NCBI RefSeq assembly: GCF_004354915.1
Contig: NZ_SMSI01000001.1
Coordinates: 1,860,001-1,924,000 of the forward strand
Source: Pseudohoeflea suaedae
GTDB lineage: Bacteria; Pseudomonadota; Alphaproteobacteria; Rhizobiales; Rhizobiaceae
Length of the DNA: 64,000 bases
Direction: 5' to 3'
Shown: one piece after another, positions 28,134 through 35,441 of the stretch
Layout of the letters: each line of letters opens with the position of its first letter
Numbering within the stretch: position 1 is the first letter of the stretch
Notes under the pieces: generated by a model
Database searches by the model: none
Told to the model about the DNA's origin: nothing
What the model saw: only the letters and a program-made list of their open reading frames with translations
Program-made: the position numbers and the translations under genes

Positions 28134-28715
28134 TCAGTTGGTGGCTTTCTCGATGGTGATCGCGCCGAATTCGTCGATGAAGACTGTCCATGTGTCCGGC
28201 TCGGGCAGCGACGGATCGGTCTTGGCGGCGATGAATGCGGAGAACCCCATTTCTCCCGTGCCTTCCTGCACGATGTTGGTGACATAGGATGACGAGGCGT
28301 TGAGTTCCTCGATCTCCGTTGTCGTTTCCACCGCCGGGCCGTCATCGGTCAGGGCCATCTGCTGGAGGTAGACGCGTGACGTGTTGTCCTCCGCGCGGAA
28401 TGCCACGAGGCGATAATAGCCGCGCTTGGAGACGGCAGGCGCCGTCTCCTCCGTATCCGCAGTCTCCGCGCTCGGGGTTTCGTCCGGGGCGGCCTCGGCC
28501 GGTTCATTGGCCGTCTGTTCCTCTGACGGCTCGACCGCGAGGGCTGATTCCGGCAGTTTTTCCCAGAACCCGCCGCTCACCACGAAGAGCAGCCGGTCGG
28601 ATACCTCGGTGATTGCGGTGCCTGCATCCTGGGCAGGCGAGGGCATGGTCCCGCCGACCAGCCATGTCGCGGAAAGAAGGGCAAGAGCTGCGGTAGTCGA
28701 ATGAAAACCGGTCAT
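28134..28715 (-). CDS. uncharacterised secreted protein downstream of nadK
   Basis: 193 residues. Signal peptide about 1-32 (ending PSPAQ/DAG). A Glu/Ala/Pro/Thr-rich segment (about 65-100) joins an N-terminal helix to a C-terminal beta-rich part (KRGYYRLVAFRAEDNTSRVYLQQMALT, then DTWTVFIDEFGAITIEKATN). I do not recognise the family. The ATG at 28715 follows the nadK stop by 8 nt, with TGAGGG as ribosome site, so it is probably co-transcribed with nadK. No catalytic motif is visible. Confidence 0.75.
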   Translation of the reverse strand: MTGFHSTTAALALLSATWLVGGTMPSPAQDAGTAITEVSDRLLFVVSGGFWEKLPESALAVEPSEEQTANEPAEAAPDETPSAETADTEETAPAVSKRGYYRLVAFRAEDNTSRVYLQQMALTDDGPAVETTTEIEELNASSSYVTNIVQEGTGEMGFSAFIAAKTDPSLPEPDTWTVFIDEFGAITIEKATN

Positions 28716-28723
28716 GGGAACCC

Positions 28724-29488
28724 TCAATACTGGAATTGTTCGGCGAGAATGCGTTCGTTGAGCGATTGGGATGCGTCCGTCAGGATGCGGGCGACGGAAT
28801 CGGTGGAGGCGGCGACGTCGACCCGCAGCACGGATTTGACCTCGGTATGGTCGGCAACCGCGTTGACCGGGCGCTTTTCAGGTTCGAGCACCTCGATCGA
28901 GACGGCCACCTTGTTTGGCAGCAACGCGCCGCGCCAACGACGGGGGCGGAAGGCGCTGACCGGCGTGAGCGCCAGAAGCGGCGCGTCGAGCGGCAGGATC
29001 GGTCCGTGGGCCGAGAGATTATAGGCGGTCGACCCGGCAGGTGTGGCGACCATGATGCCGTCGCAAACCAGTTCCTCGAGCCGCACCTTGCCGTCGATGG
29101 AAATCTTCAGCTTGGCTGCCTGGTGCGACTGGCGGAACAGCGAAACCTCGTTGATGGCGAGCGCCATGGATTCCGAGCCGTCGGCCGCTATCGTGCGCAT
29201 CTCGAGCGGACGCACGATGTTCTCGACCGCGGCGTCGATCCTGCCTTTGAGGTCGATGTCGTTGTAGTCGTTCATCAGGAAACCGACCGAGCCGCGGTTC
29301 ATGCCATAGACATAGCGGCCCGTATCCATCTCGTCGTGCAGGGTCTGCAGCATGAAACCGTCACCGCCGAGAGCAACGACGACGTCGGCATCCTCACGTC
29401 TCACATTGCCGTAAAGGGCCGCGAGGTGTTCGGCAGCCGCCACCGCCTCGGGGGTGGATGCTGAAATGAAATTGATCTTGCGGTCCAT
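28724..29488 (-). CDS. nadK: NAD kinase
   Basis: NadK, 254 residues. It phosphorylates NAD to NADP with ATP or polyphosphate. The GGDG motif is VVALGGDGFMLQTLHD; the NAD-binding motif is GIMVATPAGSTAYNLSAHGPILPLD; MNRGSVGFLMNDY is also typical. The start at 29488 (MDRKINFISAS) is preferred over an upstream frame extension. A hairpin (29496-29518) overlaps the probable ribosome-binding region. First gene of a two-gene unit with the uncharacterised secreted protein. Confidence 0.96.
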   Translation of the reverse strand: MDRKINFISASTPEAVAAAEHLAALYGNVRREDADVVVALGGDGFMLQTLHDEMDTGRYVYGMNRGSVGFLMNDYNDIDLKGRIDAAVENIVRPLEMRTIAADGSESMALAINEVSLFRQSHQAAKLKISIDGKVRLEELVCDGIMVATPAGSTAYNLSAHGPILPLDAPLLALTPVSAFRPRRWRGALLPNKVAVSIEVLEPEKRPVNAVADHTEVKSVLRVDVAASTDSVARILTDASQSLNERILAEQFQY

Positions 29489-29495
29489 GCTGAAA

Positions 29496-29518
29496 GTCTG
29501 CCTCCGGTGTCGGCAGAC
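29496..29518 (-). promoter_or_regulatory. hairpin overlapping the nadK ribosome-binding region
   Basis: GTCTGCC (29496-29502) and GGCAGAC (29512-29518), with a 9-nt loop. On the minus strand the loop and stem contain GGAGGC, the best Shine-Dalgarno candidate for nadK, 12 nt before its ATG. Pairing could limit translation; no ligand domain is visible. Confidence 0.35.
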
Positions 29519-29681
29519 AATGGCCAAGCCAGTGGGCGGATGCAACAGAAATGCTTGCCGTGTCTTTGCCATGTGCCCTGGCTATCGCTCGGCCATGGCT
29601 TGGCGGCTGGCGATGCGTGGAGGTGTTCGACCGCGTCCTGTTCGCGGTTTCAGGGCAGGCGCGGCGGCCTCTCGGCCTCTA

Positions 29682-30074
29682 TCACTTGGCGTGTTCGGAC
29701 TTTGCCGGCGTGATGCGCGAGATCTGGGTGACGATGCCTACCGGCAACTGCTTTTCGAACTGTATCTGCAGGGTTAAGTCGCCCTGGCCGCGCACATGGC
29801 CCAGCACCTTGGCGCCCAGTCCGGGAAAGACGATATAGACGTCGGCGAGACGAGCCGGGAAGTCGTCGCCGGTGAGCAGGCAGCCGTCTTCGCTGATATT
29901 GACGAGCCAGCACTTCTTCGCCAGGCGCTCGTCGCGACCGGAGCGGCGCACATGGGCGGCGACGGGACAGCCGGCGTCACGCGGGTAGTAAACCCGTTGC
30001 TCCAGCTCGTCGCCGATCTTGGTGAGCTGGTGACGTTTGTGCTTGGTTTCCGACAATGACGTATCCTTCGTCAT
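29682..30074 (-). CDS. PilZ domain protein
   Basis: 130 residues (or 124 from an internal TTG). PilZ-like barrel: ELEQRVYYPRDAGCPVAAHVRR, then WLVNISEDGCLLTGDDFP (the D/NxSxxG motif) and VYIVFPGLGAKVLGHVRGQGDLTLQIQFEK. An arginine-rich lead comes before the motif (RHQLTKIGDELEQRVYYPR), but the canonical RxxxR is not obvious, so c-di-GMP binding is uncertain. Two starts compete: ATG 30074, which may be leaderless, and TTG 30056, preceded by GAAGGA. Transcribed alone. Confidence 0.82.
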   Translation of the reverse strand: MTKDTSLSETKHKRHQLTKIGDELEQRVYYPRDAGCPVAAHVRRSGRDERLAKKCWLVNISEDGCLLTGDDFPARLADVYIVFPGLGAKVLGHVRGQGDLTLQIQFEKQLPVGIVTQISRITPAKSEHAK

Positions 30075-30080
30075 ATTCTT

Positions 30081-30089
30081 ATATTAGCA
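30081..30089 (-). promoter_or_regulatory. extended -10 promoter of the PilZ gene
   Basis: On the minus strand, TGCTAATAT (TG-N-TAATAT) ends six bases before the ATG at 30074. The expected transcription start would fall on or next to the A of that ATG. Confidence 0.5.
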
Positions 30090-30188
30090 CATTCTGCGTC
30101 AAAGACTTTAATTTTCGCCTAACCGGGCTCCCGGGCTATTTTGTCGATCGACCTACTGGTTTGAGGCGAAACGGTTTTATATCGCTGC

Positions 30189-30719
30189 TTACCGCGAGGC
30201 AGTCTCGATCAGCACGGGCTGACCGCCGTTGAAGAGCGAAACCGTCTGCCGGAAGTTGCCGTCCGGGCGTTCGCCGCGAATGATGGGCTTGCGGTCGAGA
30301 AGCCGGTCCGTATCGAAGCCGTCATCATCGGCAGAGGCCGTTTCAAGCGTCTTCTCTGCCTTCCGGTCCTCTTCGATGGACGCCGTCGCCGTGGTGTCGA
30401 TGATGTCGCCGGTCCAGCCGCTGGCCATCGCGACGCCGCTTCCGGCGGGCAGGCGGTCAAAGCTGGTGAACATCTCGCCGGTGGGGCTGACGGCCCATGC
30501 GACGCCGGAGACTTCGGTCTGCCTGCTTTCGGTGCAGCCGCCCTTGATGGTGAAACGCGTATCGGAGGGGAATGTCCGGCGGACGGTGTCCTCGACGCGC
30601 GTGATGGCTGCACGGCAGTCATCGAGAGAAGCGAATTCGGCTTGCGTCGCCGTGGGGCGGCAGACCATTCCACCGGGGGAACAAGCGAGAACTGTAAGTA
30701 TGTATGCGCTGGCGAACAT
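30189..30719 (-). CDS. uncharacterised secreted protein
   Basis: 176 residues beginning MFASAYILTVLACSPGGMVCRPT. The hydrophobic start resembles a short signal peptide or a lipid-attached end. One conserved-looking pair of cysteines (VCRPTATQAEFASLDDC) and a third in GGCTES could form disulfides. The C-terminal half is acidic (SADDDGFDTDRLLDRKP) and ends QPVLIETASR. I do not recognise a family. The start at 30719 has AGGAGG seven bases upstream. It stands alone between the PilZ gene and tRNA-Asn. Confidence 0.7.
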   Translation of the reverse strand: MFASAYILTVLACSPGGMVCRPTATQAEFASLDDCRAAITRVEDTVRRTFPSDTRFTIKGGCTESRQTEVSGVAWAVSPTGEMFTSFDRLPAGSGVAMASGWTGDIIDTTATASIEEDRKAEKTLETASADDDGFDTDRLLDRKPIIRGERPDGNFRQTVSLFNGGQPVLIETASR

Positions 30720-30880
30720 TTCGACCTCCTGTTGGTGGTAGAAAGATCGCCGAGGCCATTTGGTTCCGCTGTGCATTATCGCTCACATCGAAAAACCGCG
30801 ATGAGTTGCATGCGGCGCAGCAAAGCCGTGTCTTCAAAAGACACTTGCGGGCAATGTATCGGGCGGACGATTTGAAAAGG

Positions 30881-30955
30881 TGGCTCCCCGGGCCGGATTC
30901 GAACCAGCGACCGATCGATTAACAGTCGATTGCTCTACCACTGAGCTACCGGGGA
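30881..30955 (-). tRNA. tRNA-Asn (GTT)
   Basis: Full cloverleaf on the minus strand. Acceptor TCCCCGG/CCGGGGA, D-arm AGCTCAGTGGTAGAGCA, anticodon loop CTGTTAA with GTT (complement of 30921-30923), T-arm GGTTCGAATCC, discriminator G and encoded CCA. Confidence 0.97.
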
Positions 30956-30981
30956 CCATTGCCTCATCGAGGCGTGACGGG

Positions 30982-31011
30982 CGTATATCAAATGCTTTTC
31001 CGATTTGCCAA
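30982..31011 (-). promoter_or_regulatory. sigma70-type promoter of tRNA-Asn
   Basis: On the minus strand TTGGCA (complement of 31006-31011), 18-bp spacer, TATACG (complement of 30982-30987). The predicted start, near 30975, is about 20 bp before the mature tRNA. Confidence 0.6.
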
Positions 31012-31076
31012 GCCCCATTGCATCAAAAAAGACGCGAACTTGTGTATTCAAGCCATCATACCCATCTGGGAAGCCC

Positions 31077-31352
31077 ATGGAACGTCCCTTTTCATACCAT
31101 CCGGCACGCGGAGAAATAATTGCATTCGGTCGCAGGTTCGCGCTGCCTCGGGCGAGATCCGCCCGGCTCGCCACCGGAACGGCACTGGTCGTCGGCGGAT
31201 GTCTGGGGTTTCTTCCAGTGCTCGGATTCTGGATGATCCCGCTCGGGCTCCTGGTCCTGTCGCAGGATGTGCCGCGGATCCGGCGCATGCGCCGCAATTT
31301 CGTGCTTCGGATGAAGGGCCGGCGAAAAAGGGGCAGGGCCCCGACGCGCTGA
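31077..31352 (+). CDS. small uncharacterised membrane protein
   Basis: 91 residues. A basic N-terminus precedes one hydrophobic hairpin, ATGTALVVGGCLGFLPVLGFWMIPLGLLVLS, then a very basic tail QDVPRIRRMRRNFVLRMKGRRKRGRAPTR. The pattern GFLPVLGFWMxPLGLLxLxxDxPxxRR recurs in small alphaproteobacterial membrane proteins of unknown role. The ATG at 31077 has a weak GGGAAG site. It lies between tRNA-Asn and tRNA-Cys, both on the opposite strand. Confidence 0.7.
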   Translation: MERPFSYHPARGEIIAFGRRFALPRARSARLATGTALVVGGCLGFLPVLGFWMIPLGLLVLSQDVPRIRRMRRNFVLRMKGRRKRGRAPTR

Positions 31353-31402
31353 GCCGATCACGCCGGCGCGTGCATGGTCCTGCCGAAAATGATGGGAGAG
31401 TT

Positions 31403-31476
31403 TGGAGGCCTCGCCCGGAATCGAACCGGGGTGCAAGGATTTGCAGTCCTCTGCGTAACCACTCCGCCACGAGGCC
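31403..31476 (-). tRNA. tRNA-Cys (GCA)
   Basis: Minus-strand cloverleaf: acceptor GGCCTCG/CGAGGCC, D-arm GGCGGAGTGGTTACGC, anticodon loop with GCA (complement of 31442-31444), T-arm GGTTCGATTCC, discriminator T and encoded CCA. Confidence 0.97.
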
Positions 31477-31709
31477 TCGAGGAAAGCGTTCCGGGATCAA
31501 TGGTTTACATTCGAGCGAATGAAACCGAACCAGCCGCGTCTTCCGGTGGCACTCAATAATCGTTCCGATTCTGTGCCGCAAGAGGCAAATTCAAAAACAT
31601 TCGCGTCAAAACGCAACGTGCCGGAAGACTGGCCCGGTTCTGCCTGGCGACGGCGCCGATGAAGGGGCGAGGAAACACGCATGAAGCCGGGTAAGACGGG
31701 AGAGGGCGC

Positions 31710-31738
31710 TTGCACTCGGCGGGGTCGCGTTCTAATAC
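31710..31738 (+). promoter_or_regulatory. sigma70-type promoter upstream of the pcm-like gene
   Basis: TTGCAC (31710-31715), 17-bp spacer, TAATAC (31733-31738). Predicted start near 31745, giving a leader of about 105 nt. Otherwise I see no gene in the 374-bp stretch 31477-31850, only short inverted repeats such as CATTCG-AG-CGAATG (31508-31521). Confidence 0.6.
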
Positions 31739-31850
31739 GCCACGAAGGTTCGCGGTTCGGTGCGTCTTGATCGCCTGCGCCGTTTTGACGACATTATCCG
31801 CGCGTCGGTTCCGGGATTGAGAGATCGCCCGCGGGCGCGCCAGTGGAGAC

Positions 31851-32531
31851 ATGACGATGGGAATGGATTTCGTAGGCGCGCGGCAGAAGATGGTGGACAA
31901 CCAGATCCGGACCACCGACGTGACGTCCCATTCGGTTCTTAAAGCCTTCCTGACCGTCGAGCGCGAGAAATTCGTGCCAGCCACCATGGCAGCCGTCGCC
32001 TATATCGACGATGATCTCGAGATCGCCTCGGCCAACGAGGACCGTCCCGCGCGCTACATCATGGAGCCGTCGCCGCTCGCCAAGCTTCTGCAGCTTGCAT
32101 CGGTGAAGAAGACCGATCTCGTTCTCGAGGTGGGGTGCGGTACCGGTTATGCGGCAGCCCTCCTGTCGCTCGTCTCGGATTCGGTTGTCGCGCTCGAAAG
32201 CGACGAAGCGCTGGCCAATCAGGCAACCGACACGCTGAGCGAAAACGGATATGACAACGTGGCCGTCGTCACCGGCGACCTGAAGGCCGGCTATCCGAGT
32301 GCCGCGCCTTACGACGTGATCTTCGTCAACGGCGCCGTCGAGGCCGTCCCTCAGGCCCTGACCGATCAGCTTCGTGACGGTGGCCGCCTGGTCGCCGTCG
32401 TGGGCACCGGCAACGCCGCGCAGGCTCATCTCTTCACGCGGACCGGAAACGACATTTCCAGCCGTCCGGTGTTCAACTGCAGCATCAAGCTGCTTCCGGG
32501 ATTCGAGCTCGCTCCCGAATTCGTATTCTGA
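31851..32531 (+). CDS. protein-L-isoaspartate O-methyltransferase family protein
   Basis: 226 residues. SAM-binding motif I is LVLEVGCGTGYAAALLSLV; motif post-I is VVALESDEALA; YDVIFVNGAVEAVP is motif II. The N-terminal segment DFVGARQKMVDNQIRTTDV is typical of the Pcm-like protein that precedes tolC in rhizobia. Classical PCMT substrate-binding residues are only partly kept, so repair of isoaspartate is uncertain; this gene co-exists with a canonical pcm at 57746. ATG 31851 has GGAGA close upstream. A candidate tolC promoter lies downstream, so co-transcription with tolC is only partial. Confidence 0.88.
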   Translation: MTMGMDFVGARQKMVDNQIRTTDVTSHSVLKAFLTVEREKFVPATMAAVAYIDDDLEIASANEDRPARYIMEPSPLAKLLQLASVKKTDLVLEVGCGTGYAAALLSLVSDSVVALESDEALANQATDTLSENGYDNVAVVTGDLKAGYPSAAPYDVIFVNGAVEAVPQALTDQLRDGGRLVAVVGTGNAAQAHLFTRTGNDISSRPVFNCSIKLLPGFELAPEFVF

Positions 32532-32683
32532 AACGCTCGTCCGGAGCGGCCGATATTCTCGGACGTATAGTGACTATGCCGGAATGGGGAATTGATTGAT
32601 GCCGCGCTTTGTGGCGTCTGCGGGTTCTGTTGCCTTCGCGCAACGCCTGACTGGATAGTGCCGGAGCGGGACTGATTGACCCA

Positions 32684-32712
32684 TTGTCTTGGAATGTCAG
32701 TCTGCGCATAAG
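32684..32712 (+). promoter_or_regulatory. candidate tolC promoter
   Basis: TTGTCT (32684-32689), 17-bp spacer, CATAAG (32707-32712). It would give a leader of about 135 nt before tolC. A palindrome starts at the next base. Confidence 0.4.
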
Positions 32713-32732
32713 TTTCGGAACAGTTACCGAAA
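32713..32732 (+). promoter_or_regulatory. candidate operator over the tolC start site
   Basis: Perfect inverted repeat TTTCGG-N8-CCGAAA, directly after the candidate -10 and spanning the expected transcription start. Its size suits a dimeric repressor of the TetR or MarR type (inference). A second hairpin, TGGTGC/GCACCA (32822-32840), sits just before the tolC ribosome site. Confidence 0.4.
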
Positions 32733-32855
32733 TGTGGGGACGGAGCTATGGGCGCTATGGTCCACGGCCCTCGTTCTGTGGTTTTTGGAGGCTCATGCTT
32801 TCAAAGACTGATAAGCTTGTGTGGTGCGTGCTTTGCACCATTTGAGGATATTCTC

Positions 32856-34190
32856 GTGAAAAAATTTCGCAAATTTCTCGTTGCCGCAGCGCCCGCCGCC
32901 ATACTGGCCCTGGCGCCCGCTGTCGTCCATGCAGAATCGCTCTACGCCGCGATGGCCAATGCCTATGCCAACAATCCGGATCTGAACGCCGCACGCGCAG
33001 GTCTCCGCGCCACCGACGAGGGCGTGGCCATCGCCAAGTCCGGATATCGTCCGATTGTCTCGGCGACCGGCACCGTGACCTACACCAATACCGAAGGCAA
33101 CGAAGTCAGCACGGCGGCCGCCGGCGTGTCCATCTCGCAGACGCTGTTCGACGGATTTCAGACGCTCAACAATGTCCGCGCGGCCCAGGCTACGGTCTTT
33201 GCCGGTCGCGAAGACCTGCGCGGCACCGAGATAGACATCCTGCTGGCGACCGCCGAGGCCTACGCCAATGTCATTCGCGACAACCAGATCGTCGGATACC
33301 GCAAGGAAAACCTTGCCTTCCTGAAAGAGCAGCTTTCTGCTTCCCAGGCCCGGTTCGATGTGGGCGAAGGCACCCGCACCGATGTCAGCCAGGCGGAAGC
33401 CGAACTGGCAGCGGCCCGCGCGCTTCTGACGGCGGCCGACGCACAGGCCAAGACCTCCGCCGCGGTCTATGCGCAGATCGTCGGCAATGCGCCGCGCAAC
33501 ATGCAGGCGATCGACGTGCCGTCGCGCGTGCTGCCGAACTCGCTCGATGCGGCTGTGGCGACCGGGCTCAAGCAGCACCCGACCATTCTGGCGGCCGAGT
33601 TCGGCGTCGATGCCGCGGGCTACAACGTGAAATCCACCGAGGGCGCGATGCTGCCCGGCGTGTCCGTTACCGGCTCGGTCAACGAGCAGGATACCGGCAT
33701 CACCATCAGCCAGGTTCAGGCCCGCGTGACCGTTCCGCTCTATCAGGGCGGTCTTGTTTCGGCCCAGGTGCGCCAGGCCAAGGAGCAACTCGGCCAGCAG
33801 CGCATTCTCGTCGACAGCGCCCGGCGCGCCGTCGAGCAGGCCGTGATTTCGTCCTGGACGGCGATGGAAGCCTCGAAGGCCAATATCAACGCGACCCGCG
33901 CGCAGATCCGCGCAGGTGGCCTTGCCTTGAACGGGGTGGTTGAAGAGCGCCGCGTGGGCCAGCGCACCACGCTCGACGTGCTGAACGCACAGCAGACCGT
34001 GCTGACGGCCAAGGAGTCGCTCGCCCAGAACGAGCGCAACTACGTGGTTGCCGCCTATTCTGTGCTGGCCTCGACCGGTCGTCTGACCGTTCAGCGCCTC
34101 GGCCTGCAGGTCGCCAACTATCGCCCCGAGAAGCACTACGAGGCGACCAAGGACCGTTGGTACGGCCTCAGGACCATCGACGGACGGTAA
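32856..34190 (+). CDS. tolC: TolC family outer-membrane channel protein
   Basis: 444 residues. Signal peptide about 1-27 (ending VVHA). Two OEP/TolC repeats follow: SLYAAMANAYANNPDLNAARAGLRATDEGVAIAKSGYRPIVSATGTVTYTN, and the second from about residue 215. The equatorial signature RFDVGEGTRTDVSQAEAELAAARALL appears again as RRVGQRTTLDVLNAQQTVLTAKESLAQ. It forms the trimeric exit duct for type I secretion and RND efflux. The start is GTG at 32856 with GAGGAT eight bases upstream; earlier in-frame codons lack a signal peptide. A strong terminator follows. Confidence 0.96.
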   Translation: MKKFRKFLVAAAPAAILALAPAVVHAESLYAAMANAYANNPDLNAARAGLRATDEGVAIAKSGYRPIVSATGTVTYTNTEGNEVSTAAAGVSISQTLFDGFQTLNNVRAAQATVFAGREDLRGTEIDILLATAEAYANVIRDNQIVGYRKENLAFLKEQLSASQARFDVGEGTRTDVSQAEAELAAARALLTAADAQAKTSAAVYAQIVGNAPRNMQAIDVPSRVLPNSLDAAVATGLKQHPTILAAEFGVDAAGYNVKSTEGAMLPGVSVTGSVNEQDTGITISQVQARVTVPLYQGGLVSAQVRQAKEQLGQQRILVDSARRAVEQAVISSWTAMEASKANINATRAQIRAGGLALNGVVEERRVGQRTTLDVLNAQQTVLTAKESLAQNERNYVVAAYSVLASTGRLTVQRLGLQVANYRPEKHYEATKDRWYGLRTIDGR

Positions 34191-34225
34191 TCGTCCGGCG
34201 TCGACGGGTGAGAGAATTGATAGGA

Positions 34226-34249
34226 GGGCCGGCATTGCCGGCCCTTTTT
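34226..34249 (+). terminator. intrinsic terminator of tolC
   Basis: GGGCCGGC, loop ATT, GCCGGCCC followed by TTTTT. Confidence 0.95.
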
Positions 34250-34295
34250 CCTATGCGGCGGGGCAGGTCGTGTGGCGATTGGCTTCTAATCTTGT

Positions 34296-34364
34296 GAATC
34301 AAGGGGTTCGGCTGTTCATGCCGGATTCAAATCCGGCATGTTTCGAATTATGGTTGAGTGATTC
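34296..34364. promoter_or_regulatory. GANTC cluster and perfect hairpin upstream of popZ
   Basis: Three GANTC sites (34296-34300, 34324-34328, 34360-34364) fall in 69 bp; GANTC is the target of the cell-cycle methyltransferase CcrM in this class. The middle one lies inside a perfect palindrome, CATGCCGGATT-CA-AATCCGGCATG (34317-34340). Cell-cycle control of popZ is an inference. Confidence 0.45.
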
Positions 34365-34406
34365 GGGGCCGCTGCGTGCGAACCCGTGGCGTAACGGAGA
34401 GTAGGC

Positions 34407-35240
34407 ATGGCACAGGCCGCACAGCGCGAACCTTCGATGGAAGAAATCCTCGCTTCCATCCGCAAGATTATCGAGAATAACGACAGCGACCGGCCGGAAG
34501 CTGCCGTTGAACGGCCCGAGCCGAGCATGGCGCAAGCCGCGCCTTCCCCTGCGCCAGCATCTGCACCTGTGCCGCGGCATTCCGCGCCCGCTTCCTTTCA
34601 ATCCTCTCCGGCTGCCGCTCCCATGCAAAGGGCGGAGGCCGCCGGTTCCGACTCGTCCTCGGTTTCGCTTGCCGACATCGCGGCGCGGATGCGCACCGAC
34701 AAGTCTTCTGCGATCGGCAGGGTGCCGAACGAGCCCGCCGTCGCTGAGATGGAAGAGGCGCTCGACGACGAAACTGTCGAGACCGGCATGCGCCACGAGG
34801 TCAACGCCGAAGACGGTCTGGAAGAAGTCGCGCGTGCCATTGCATCCATGACACCGGAACTCGCGCAGGAAATGGCCGCAGCTTCGGAACGGGCAACCGA
34901 GCCGCGGTTCCGCGACGATGGCGCCAAGGCTGAAAGCGCGCAATCCGACGAGCCGCGCGCCGAACAGTGGGCAAAGTCCGAAACGCCCGCAGCCCGGCCG
35001 AATGGCGCGGCCTCGGGTCTTGGCCAGCTCATTTCGATGGAAGCCGGGCAGAAGGTCGCCCGCTCCTTCGCCGATCTCGATGCGGCGATCACCGCGGGCT
35101 CGCAGCGCAGCTTCGACGAAATCGCCGAGGAATTGCTGCGTCCGATGCTCCAGACCTGGCTCGACGACAATCTTCCGACGCTCGTCGAGCGGCTGGTACG
35201 CGAAGAGATCGAGCGCGTTTCACGCGGCACGCGCGGCTAG
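34407..35240 (+). CDS. popZ: polar organizing protein PopZ (DUF2497)
   Basis: 277 residues. The conserved N-terminal helix REPSMEEILASIRKIIENND binds clients. The middle (about 30-210) is Pro/Glu/Ala-rich, disordered and acidic. The C-terminal oligomerisation helices are SFADLDAAITAG, SFDEIAEELLRPMLQTWLDDNLPTLVERLVREEIERVSR. PopZ condenses at a cell pole, in rhizobia at the new growing pole, and anchors chromosome origins through ParB. The ATG at 34407 has GGAGAG upstream. A strong terminator separates it from valS. Confidence 0.95.
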   Translation: MAQAAQREPSMEEILASIRKIIENNDSDRPEAAVERPEPSMAQAAPSPAPASAPVPRHSAPASFQSSPAAAPMQRAEAAGSDSSSVSLADIAARMRTDKSSAIGRVPNEPAVAEMEEALDDETVETGMRHEVNAEDGLEEVARAIASMTPELAQEMAAASERATEPRFRDDGAKAESAQSDEPRAEQWAKSETPAARPNGAASGLGQLISMEAGQKVARSFADLDAAITAGSQRSFDEIAEELLRPMLQTWLDDNLPTLVERLVREEIERVSRGTRG

Positions 35241-35303
35241 AATGCAAGTCTTTGCATGAGGGAGCTGCCGGAACGAGGGCGGCACCTTTCGTGTTATATC
35301 AAG

Positions 35304-35350
35304 GCCGCAGTCGACCCGGCGCAGCTTGCCGGACGTCGACTGCGGCTTTT
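35304..35350 (+). terminator. intrinsic terminator of popZ
   Basis: Twelve-base stem GCCGCAGTCGAC (35304-35315) with GTCGACTGCGGC (35335-35346), then TTTT. The loop is about 19 nt and contains a smaller CCGGC/GCCGG hairpin. Confidence 0.88.
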
Positions 35351-35357
35351 GCTCGTG

Positions 35358-35386
35358 TTGACACCGCTTTGACCATCCGGTTTACA
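35358..35386 (+). promoter_or_regulatory. candidate valS promoter
   Basis: Consensus -35 TTGACA (35358-35363), 17-bp spacer, weak -10 TTTACA (35381-35386). It lies immediately after the popZ terminator. Confidence 0.5.
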
Positions 35387-35441
35387 CGAACGCCTATTCG
35401 GGGCGCATGCGCCTCCCACCATCGATCGGATATTCGTCGAC

